Translations under genes and position numbers: made by a program
Source: Stropharia rugosoannulata
Taxonomy: Eukaryota > Basidiomycota > Agaricomycetes > Agaricales > Strophariaceae
NCBI GenBank assembly: GCA_028532985.1
Contig: JANCIK010000008.1
Span: 620,001 to 684,000 of the forward strand
Direction: 5' to 3'
DNA: 64,000 nt
Shown: piece by piece, positions 55,667-64,000 of the stretch
How positions within the stretch are numbered: position 1 is the stretch's first letter
Layout of the letters: every line of letters starts with the position of its first letter
The notes under the pieces: model-generated
Database searches by the model: none
Seen by the model: only the letters and a program-made list of their open reading frames with translations
Told to the model about the DNA's origin: nothing

Positions 55667-56820
55667 GATAACAACAAACACGACCAACGCTTGTGGCCTA
55701 TTTAACCTGCCACCCGCCTTCATTTCTTTCTCCAACTCCCCAACGTCTTCACCACTACTACTGGCTTCTGCGTCGCTGAGTCTCATTCATCACCAGAGAA
55801 CAACGCGTCGCGCAGCTCACTACTATGCGATCATCGCCTACGACTACTACATTCTTCCTACCGTTGGGCATCCTTCAGTCGTAGAAGGGTTAACAAACAC
55901 CTCGTCGTCATGCACCGTTCTACCTTGAACTAGCTCGACACCTCCTGGCATCGATATGTAGACGGTGAGTACTTCTAACTCTCATTGATTTATATTTCTA
56001 ATAAACCATCAGAATTCGTCCTCGAAAGCCAGCCTTGCTGCATCAACCTGAGCGCTTCGCCTTGCCTTATTGAATAGACATTGGCCTCGAAGGACGCTCA
56101 TCGCAGCAAGAAGTCTCACGTGTATGCGGCTTCATCATTTTGTTCTCAATGTATCTGAGTATTGTCCCACAGGAGCCACTGACAAGACGTGATATTCACC
56201 GTGTCATTGGAAGTCGTCGGTGTGCAAAACCCTAATGGTATGTCTTGTTACTCGTGGCTATCGTGTACTCATCGTTCTCTCATCAGCGTGTGCCGCACCC
56301 TGCCGTTGTCAACGTCGATAGATGTTCACGTTCTCATTTTTTAATTTTTCTGCCACTCGGCCTATTTCATTCTTTTGATTTTCTACCACCTCTGTGTTCT
56401 GTTCTCTCTCGCATAGTCGAAATAGCTTTCTTTCTATTCCCGGTCACCCGGAGAGGTGCGAAGGTATGTTCAAATTTTGTTCCTTTCTCTCCTTTTCAGC
56501 ACTTTCCTTCTCGCTTCTTGGACCGAGGGTTAATATCCTGATGGTGTGTTTCGAGAACGGGCCGTCTCACCCTTTTTGGCTGCCGGTGGATGGTCTCCAC
56601 TTGCCCTAAAATGCCACAGTCGCTGCTGATGATTGTCGTTACAACGACGATTGTTTGCCGTAAAATGCGACCTACTCTGCTGAAGGCCTTCCCTCTGGGA
56701 GATGGATATATGCTCGCGGTAGAAGGACGACGGTTTAGTCTCATGCCCCCACATCTCATGATTGCCGCCCCAACACATTCGAAGTCGAGGGGTCACTGCT
56801 TGGATTGATGAGGTTGGTAT
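55667..56820 (+). ncRNA. Putative spliced non-coding transcript
   Basis: Four consecutive intron-like segments with good consensus occur on the plus strand. They are 55968-56012 (GTGAGT...CATCAG), about 56108-56171 (GTGTAT...CCACAG), about 56240-56286 (GTATGT...CATCAG) and about 56464-56499 (GTATGT...TTTCAG). The intervening exons are 65-180 nt and have only short, unrelated open frames, the longest ATG frame in the first exon being about 19 codons. This suggests a long non-coding RNA or a non-coding host gene. The gag-only element inserted immediately upstream. Transcription is not shown. Confidence 0.35.
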
Positions 56821-57055
56821 GAATTTTGGGCTGCTTTTTCACCTTTTTTCAACATTCATTACGTACTCTAGTATAATTACTTAGAATGCTGCACTCGTAT
56901 CGGAAGCATAATAAATTATGACTTGAAATTCGGATAATCGGACTAGGGTGAACGAACGCTATAAGTTTATAACTACTCGGAATTTAGCTCTACTGCGCCA
57001 TAAACTTTGCTATGAATAGGTCAAATTGGAAATGCCGTTTTTGAACGTTTGAACG

Positions 57056-58331
57056 TTATGCAACGGTCTCGCGCGAATGCGTCGAAACACTAATCACTGT
57101 GCCTTGCGAATGGATAGATGTGTTTCTGACGCTTTCAGTGGCTTTGAATTCCATATTACTGGTTGTACTCAGTGTGTTAGAGTCCCACGCCTTGCCACGA
57201 GTGACGCGATATATGATCAGTAGAAGGGCGATGACCTTGTATAGAATAGGTTATATGTGCTGTAGCTCAAATTCATGGCTAACAACCCACCTGCACAGCA
57301 GAGAGTGTTCCCAGAAATACGGATTTGAAAGGGCTATTCACAACATAGAGGCCTAGGTAGATGATATTCCACACGGAGTAAAGTGCGGAAGACTCGACAA
57401 GGATGGCAGCGATAGTAAGATACTGCCCCTGCAACGCTGATCGCCCTGCGAAGTCGAATGTAAGTCATGGCAGAAAGTGATCAGTAATATTGAAGCTGTG
57501 ATTACCAGTTTCCCGTCCCCTTCGCCAAGCCTTGATAAGACGGATGAGTAGGAAAACGGTTGAATATATTGTTGTGAACAATGAAAGGGCATAATAGCCA
57601 ACTTGGACAAACTTTGTAACAGTCTTGGACCAAAATGATTGGCCGCCGTGCACAGATGCATATATAGTGATCAAGCTCAATGCTATATTGAAGCATGGCA
57701 ATAATAAGCTCGCTAATACTAGTTTGAGATTGGGTAAACTTGGGCTCACAGATAGAGCCCAGCAGCATGAGAGTCGGAAGAATAATGATAGCTCTTGCAG
57801 CACTCTGGGACATATTATATCCACTGTACACTACGTATAAACGCCAGATCTAGTAAAATGCGGGCGGTAAGAATGTAGATTTTTAAACGGAACTGTTCAG
57901 TGTATCAAGAGTGTACTTACCAGTATTATGTCGGTCAGCCAGTTAATTGCAAAGAATGCAAAAAGAGACATAATGCTAACAGGGAGTTTGAAGAGGAGGT
58001 CCGCATAGAGAGCCGGTCCCAATGGATAGTTCCGCTCGTTGACATAGGCTAGTTGGGCTTGCCATGTAATTCCAGCGAGATACATAGTCAATAGGATAAG
58101 GAAAATTGAAATATATCCAAGGTGAAGCAGTGGCTTCTTCTTGCGCTCACCCTTCCGATATTGGATCCAAAGCTCATACGCGCAGATGCAATATAGTGGA
58201 AGGACGGCGCCATACGCAATCCCAGATAAGACGATCGAAATCAAATCGATACTGTCGCTGAGTACTTCGAGGTTCGTCTCTCCAAGAGGTGCCCAGGAAG
58301 AGGAGTTTGTGAGGGAAGGTTGGCTCAGCAT
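57056..58331 (-). CDS. Seven-transmembrane protein of a mushroom-expanded family
   Basis: Five exons from the ATG at 58331 to the TAA at 57056. Exon 1 (58331-57921, 137 codons) holds three helices, including SIVLSGIAYGAVLPLYCICA and YISIFLILLTMYLAG. Exon 2 begins IWRLYVVY, the family's hallmark after helix 3. It joins exon 3 through a 31-nt intron (57749-57719) to give ILPTLMLLGSILLASLLLPC. Then come ALSLFTTIYSTVFLLIRLI, RSALQGQYLTIAAILVESSA and VIALLLIIYRVTRG. A Ser/Thr-rich cytosolic tail follows. This seven-helix layout is common in Agaricomycetes (integral-membrane DUF families) and its function is unknown; it is not a known pheromone receptor. Confidence 0.75.
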
Positions 58332-59295
58332 ATTTGGGTTACAAGGTTAATTACTGCTATAAACCAATGCCGATCATTTTATACTATGTGGAATTGAGAA
58401 GGGTTAAGTTCTGTAGTAAGGATATTGCTTGACATATCCCTGCCCTGGAAAAATACATCCACTGCAATAAATGCTTATCACTGTCCGATGTCCGACATCT
58501 CAAAAACGTAATTTGTGCAGAGCAGTCCTGTGACATATTGGTTAGATGGTATAGCATTGCTGATTACTACAAAGATATGCTCTTACTTGCATTGGTCCGC
58601 ATTGCCCCTGGGCCCTGACGGCACTGACGTTTATCACCATTCTGTGCTAATTAAACAGCAGCATAGCTGCGGGCTCCTTAATTGAGTAAAAACCTTTCTT
58701 GATTATCCTCATGTGCTGTGTGTTTTTTGACAAGCTACCGCGGGCAGATAATCGAACCCATCTATATATGTATTTGTATTCAGATGTCGAACTGATTATC
58801 GGCCCGGCTATTCTTGTACTGCTCAACGTGCATAAAAGACGTCGAGCAGGAAGATACCATCGACGCCCTCTGCCCATCTGGATTCGAGAGGGCCAGTGTA
58901 ACTTCCCTGGCCCTAGGGAAAAGCAGTACTCGTCCTCTCTCTTGCTTTTGACTTTCTCGTCTCTAACCTGGCCTCTCATACCTTTGCGTTTGACGATACA
59001 TAGGCTATCATGGTCCAATGTGTCGTCAATTGCAATGGGGCACTGTCATTTGGTACAGAGAGGGATATGTCAAGGCATCTCATACACCCTACTTTGTTCC
59101 CCACCTCTGACCAGTGTCGTATCTCTGACCTGAGCTCTCACATCATTCTAACCGACGACATACATATAGACCGTTATTTGGTACATAATGTCACGGCTAA
59201 GTAGGTTTCTCCGACATCAAGCACTTGAATATGTTTTTCTGAACCTATTGAATCCTAATAAGTAGACACATAAGTATATATATTGATAATCTGTC
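58332..59295. other. Intergenic region
   Basis: Promoter of the 7-TM gene and the 3' flank of hydrolase 2. Overlapping open frames near 58.65-59.13 kb on both strands have no family signal. Confidence 0.4.
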
Positions 59296-60625
59296 CTAAG
59301 CCGCATGAATCCACTTGTTAATTGCTTTGTAGGTATCTGTCCTCTCCGGCTCGTGCCATGTGAAGATGAGATAGTCATGGATCCCATCTGGTGCTTCATA
59401 GTAGCGTATTTTGCCGTCGCCCGGTGAGACACCATCTCCCTCGCCGAGGTCACGGATCATACGATCCTTTACGGTATTGATCGAGTCGTATATCAGCTCC
59501 CCGCCTCCAGCTACGATGAACGTGCGAGGGAAGTCCACGAAGGTCACGGATAAAGAGGGATGGCGGGACGCCGGTGATATATACTCGTTCGTGTCTGCAG
59601 CTTCTAGCCCGTGAGGACCGAGGAACGCACGCTTCGTCCACGCTGTGCTCTCGTCCTTGCGCAGGTAGTCGGATTTGGAGTTACGTTTGAGTGCAGTAGA
59701 CGCTGGGTCCAGCTCCGTAGTAGAGCCGATATCCATCCATGGAGAGAGAAGAATGAGTGCCCCAGGAGCGGCGGGGAGACCGAGTTCAGAGCCAGAGTGG
59801 TCGATGAGGTAGCGAGTTAATGCATGTGCAAGGTTTCCTCCGGCAGAGTCTCCAGAGAGAATGATGTCCGCTGGAGCAAATCCAACGACGTCGATGAGAT
59901 AGTTATACCCAGCCAGTGCGTCAATGAGTTGTGTAGGGAACGGATGCTCGTCGGCGAACGGCGCCGCAGATGCGAGGCGGTACTCGATGGAGAAGACGCG
60001 CTGAACCCCGGTGACATGCTTTACGTAGCCCTTCGAGATGTTTGCAGTTGGGTCGTTGGGGTTTGCAGAGAGTCGCACATAGGCGCCGCCATGGAGCTGG
60101 TAAATCACCTTCTCCCCGGGCTGCGGAGGTGCGCCGAGATCGATGGACGAACCGGTCTTGTGCGTCCAGTAACCCGGCAAGCGAATCGACTGAACTTGCG
60201 AAGCTGCCGCCCAAATTTTGAGCTTACCTGTGACGAGGTGATTAACCTCTGACACCCAGACACCTCTCGTTTCAGCGCCTGGAGCAAGCGCTAAGTGATT
60301 CGGCGTTTTAAGAATAGGTCCTGTCCTGCAAAGCTATTGTGTTAATATACGGCACAGGTTTATGACGAGGAGACTTACACATCTCCGACCTGAAAGAAAT
60401 GTCTTAGAAATTTAACAAAGACTGTACGTTTGAGAGTCCACGACTCTCTCGGTCTACGCGATCTAAATGGTAGCCGTTGTAAGTCCGCGAGCATATTGAC
60501 GGGTTTAATGCTCACCGTGGAAAGGATACAATAATCCACACAGGGAGGCGAATGAAGACTGTGGTAAAGAGCTGGTACGTCAGATATAGGCCCTTGAAGG
60601 GCTGGTGACGGAATGCGTAGAGCAT
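59296..60625 (-). CDS. Alpha/beta hydrolase (HSL/esterase family), paralogue 2
   Basis: Three exons. The first starts at the ATG at 60625 (MLYAFRHQPFKGLYLTYQLF, a membrane-proximal hydrophobic helix). The second holds SWTLKRTVFVKFLRHFF. The third begins TGPILKTPNHLALAPGAE and carries the catalytic domain. HGGAY forms the oxyanion site (Ala in place of the middle Gly of HGGGY), GDSAGG the nucleophile elbow, and APDGIHDYLIF holds the late His. The C-terminus is nearly the same as paralogue 1 through HDYLIFTWHEPERTDTYKAI. Probable membrane-tethered esterase; substrate unknown. It diverges from msh6 with only about 170 bp between start codons, so the two genes share a compact promoter. Confidence 0.88.
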
Positions 60626-60797
60626 TGCAGCTCAGGAGGTGGATGTTTCTTAGAACGAAGAATTCGGCTAAGCGGGTTCAATCATGCCGGGTCACGCTCG
60701 GTAACACTGACACGCGAACAAACAATCGACAAACAACGACGCGCCTTGCCATTAGCAGCCGCGCTCGCCAGCGTCCAGACATACGCCACGCGTCATC

Positions 60798-63700
60798 ATG
60801 CCCCCCAAACCCAAACCATCCACAGAATCTCTGAAACAGAAAAGTCTAACTTCATTCTTCTCAAAGCCAAATGCTACCCCTGTCCCGTTCAAAACCCCCG
60901 CGTCGAAGGTTGAAGTAAGGTCAAAGGCTGTAAAAGCAGAGGACTCTGCGACCCCATCCCTGAAACTCGCGTCCTCTTCGTCCTCTCCTCGTGAACCGAA
61001 GACTCCTGAATCACGCTTTCCCGAAACAATAGCTCGAACGTCTTCAGTCGCGTCGTCGCGCGTCGCAAGCACACCGCCAACGAGTGACCCGATCGACGTT
61101 GACATGATGGTTTCGGACAGGGAGACAGATGGGATGTCCTCTGTGAAATCAGTGAGTATAGACGTCTATGTTTATGTTTATATTCCTAATACAGATTTTA
61201 CAGGCTCCTCAAAATCGTACCAAACGAAAAGTCGTGATAGAGGACTCGGACGAAGACGTTGCAGAGGTGCCTCGTGCTTCATCCCCTACTGATGCTATCA
61301 GAAGTATGCGTCGCTTTTCAGACCATTATATCACGCTAACGCAGCTCGTAGGTCAGGCAAAAAAACCACGTCTTTCGAAACCCATGACTGTGGATGAGGA
61401 GTCGGATGGTGACGCAACCGCAGCCTTTTCGCAACGTCTCAGTCGATTCAAAAAGTCACCTGAAAAGAAAGGTTCGTATATGCGCATATACTTGCATTTA
61501 TCAATCCGTAATTGTATTTGCACAGGGAGATCACGCTCCAGAGCATCGTCTGACGACGATGACTTTATTGTCCCCGACGACGACGACTCGGAGGGCGAGG
61601 CACGCTCTACCAAGTCGGCCAAATCCTCGTCCAGGCGCTCCTCCATGTCATCTAGGCGGTCAGCGGCATCTTCTGATGCTGAAGAATTTGACGAGGATCT
61701 CCTGGATGATGACGAAGTCCAGCCAAAGCAGGGGAAATCCAAGTCACAAACTAAAGCCCCGGCCAAAACGAGCGCAACCAAGACTGCGTTGAGCTCGGTG
61801 GCTAATGAAGGGTCGTTCTCATTTATGACCGCAGCAGAACGCCGTGAAAAAGGCGCCAAAGATGACAAAAAAGCTGCAGAATCTCCGTACGATTTCCTGC
61901 AAGATGTTAGAGATGTAAAGGATATCCTCTTCTCTGCTGAAATCTTTGCTGATCTGATCCTATGCATGTAGAAAGACGGAAACAGGCCAACTGATCCTAA
62001 CTACGACCCACGAACTTTGCTGATACCCAAAAAGGCCTGGGCTTCATTCACGCCATTCGAGAAGCAGGTAAATCGGTTTTAATGCTCATTTTAATATAAT
62101 CTAACAGATCTTTTCTATAGTTCTGGGAGGTTTGTAACGAATTTCGTTTCTTTCGCTGTCATCTAATATTATTTCTCAGATCAAGCAAAATCACTACGAC
62201 ACGGTCAGTAATTTGTTCCTTAGGTCAACTCCCTCTAGCCTAACGATTATTTCATAGGTCTTGTTCTTCCAGAAAGGGTAAGTCATCACAGAATAACGCG
62301 TTTCTGTTCACTTAAAAACCTCGGCTGTAACTTAGTAAATTCTTTGAGGTGTGCACTCCATTCTTACACGCATACACATTGCTTACAACTTCCTCTGTAG
62401 CTGTACGAGGACGACGCAAGGATAGGCCACCAAGAATTTGATCTCAAACTTACTAACCGGGTCAAGATGTGTATGGTGCGACCATATTACTCACCCCGCT
62501 GTCTTATCCACTTATACTAGCTATTAGGTCGGCGTTCCCGAAATGAGCTTTGATCTATGGGCCTCGTAAGTTTCCTACTCTACATCACGCAATTACGACT
62601 GAAATTGGGCTTCTAACAGTAAATTTCTGGCTAAAGGTGCTTTGCTGTTGAAACATGTGACGTAAAATTATATTAAATTGCAACATTCGTAGGCTACAAG
62701 GTCGGCCGCGTCGAACAGGCTGAAACAGCTCTAGGTGCCGAAATGCGTATGGCCGCCGAGAAGGATAAAGGGAAGGGGACCAAAGCGAAGAGCGCCGCCT
62801 CGGGAGCGCAAGACAAGATCGTCAGGAGGCAAGTCCAGCAGAAGTAACTGCTCCCCGGGAGATACTGATAACGATGATAGGGAGCTGAACAAGGTCTATA
62901 CGAAGGGAACGTTGGTTGATCAAGAATTCCTCACCGATGACCAGGCTGGTCACTGCGTCTGCATCTTCGAAGCTACAAGTGGGGAGGGTGAGAAGATGAC
63001 ATCAGACGGGAGGTTCGGCATCTGCGTGCTTGATTGCTCAACCTCGGAGTTCAATTTAAGTTCTTTCGAGGACGACGTCTGCCGTACGCGTTTGGAGACC
63101 TTGATGAGGCAAATATGTCCCAAGGAGGTCATATATAAGAAGGTAATATTTATGCTACTTTATCATGACGATCTCCTCATGAACGTTGAATAGGGCGCTT
63201 TATCGGTGAACACCACCAGATTGTTGAAAGCGGTCCTTCCTTCAGAATGCATGTGGACGTCCCTCCGACCTGTTGAGGGCCTGTCGTACAAAGAGACCCT
63301 TCAGGAACTTCGTAACGTGTATCCCTCCGACGCTGATGATGTCCCCATGGAAGAAGATGATGCATCTTACATGTTACTCCCCGAAAGCGTTCCTGCTCCC
63401 ATCCGGGAGATGGAGCGCGACGCCCTCGTTATTGAAGCTCTCGGCACACTTATGTGGTACCTTCGTCAGCTGAACATTGGCAAGGACATCATGAGCATGA
63501 AGAATTTTAATGTTTACGATCCTATTCAGCGGGGGATGGGGCTGGTACTGGATGGTCAGACTCTTAGTCACTTGGAGGTATTTGCTTACCGTGTGCTTAT
63601 ATAACTGTTGACGCTCATAGTTTTATTAGATATTGGTCAATAACGAAGGGACAGAAGACGGATCCCTATTGCGTTTGTTGGGGAGATGCATCACGCCGTT

Positions 63701-64000
63701 CGGGAAGCGTCTTTTCAGAATCTGGTTATGTACACCGTTGCGCTCGGTCGTGGATATCAACGCTAGGTGGGTGCACTTCTTTTTAATACGTAAACGTCTA
63801 ATCATTAATGGCATGCTTACTAGACTGGACGCCGTGGAGGATATACTCAACCATCCCACGTACGAAGCCACATTTGCCCAAGTTGCAAAAGGTCTCCCCG
63901 ACCTCGAAAGGATCATCTCACGCGTGCATGCAAAGACATGTAGTGTCAAACATTTCCTCGACTTGCTTAAGGTACGTCGACCTTCTGTACATGGCCTTCA
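60798..64000 (+). CDS. msh6: MSH6, DNA mismatch recognition MutS homologue (3' part outside window)
   Basis: Starts at the ATG at 60798 (MPPKPKPSTESLKQKSLTSF). The N-terminal QKSLTSFF is a PCNA-binding PIP box. A long acidic/Ser-rich linker leads to the MutS domain I mismatch-binding loop, KGKFYELYEDDARIG, whose Phe-x-Glu stacks on the mispair. [34 protein letters not shown] follows, then domains II-III (QEFLTDDQAGHCVCIFEAT; FNVYDPIQRGMGLVLDGQTL; DGSLLRLLGRCITPFGKRLF; LPDLERIISRVHAKTCSVKH). Many introns of about 50 nt interrupt it. The ATPase domain lies beyond the right edge. MSH6 pairs with MSH2 in the nucleus to recognise base-base mismatches and small loops. Confidence 0.95.

Noticed and set aside
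1..64000. CRISPR arrays, bacterial operons, attachment sites
   Set aside because: No regularly spaced palindromic repeats; introns and gene families show a nuclear fungal genome.

Overview
The window reads as a euchromatic segment of a basidiomycete (Agaricomycotina-type) nuclear genome. Genes are cut by many short GT-AG introns of about 50-65 nt. Several protein families are typical of mushrooms: HET domain, type I membrane proteins with a beta-sandwich ectodomain, small 7-TM proteins, a GPI-anchored Crh wall enzyme and a tamavidin-like avidin. No bacterial operon, tRNA, rRNA or CRISPR signal was found. Exon joins given here come from splice consensus plus reading-frame and family continuity; none has transcript support. 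Starts were set to ATG.

Layout. 1-1226 (-): double-GFA-domain protein cut by the left edge. 2235-7547 (-): Num1/ApsA/Mcp5-type cortical dynein and nuclear-migration anchor. 9035-10439 (+): type I membrane protein flanked by a diverged direct repeat. 10673-12208 (-): HET protein. 13460-13764 (-): small secreted protein. 14358-15645 (-): short-chain dehydrogenase. 16375-19168 (-): an rvt gene, the non-mobile cellular reverse-transcriptase-related family. 20104-21677 (-): GH16 Crh transglycosylase. 22147-30008 (-): very large alpha-solenoid protein, tentatively UNC80-like. 30411-31724 (-): alpha/beta hydrolase. 32323-33870 (-): Old Yellow Enzyme family. 35143-37951 (+): SH3-PX protein of sorting-nexin-9 type. 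38687-39505 (+): CE5 cutinase/acetylxylan esterase. 39506-43850: gene-poor stretch with a hairpin-rich block and an unresolved small locus. 43851-46210 (-): MFS permease. 47106-48205 (-): second type I membrane protein. 48802-49757 and 50336-51292 (+): tandem NmrA/EasG-like reductases. 51496-52164 (-): avidin homologue. 54093-55661: complete LTR element carrying only gag. 55662-56820: spliced but apparently non-coding locus. 57056-58331 (-): 7-TM protein. 59296-60625 (-): paralogue of the 30 kb hydrolase. 60798-64000 (+): MSH6, cut by the right edge.

Most neighbours are functionally unrelated. They are housekeeping genes (num1, msh6, snx9-like, crh) mixed with accessory enzymes. I do not see a convincing biosynthetic cluster, although an OYE, an MFS permease and two EasG-like reductases lie within 20 kb. 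The loci most worth attention are the rvt gene, the avidin homologue, the gag-only LTR element with identical LTRs and a perfect 5-bp target duplication, and the array of LC8-like QT motifs in the Num1 homologue.
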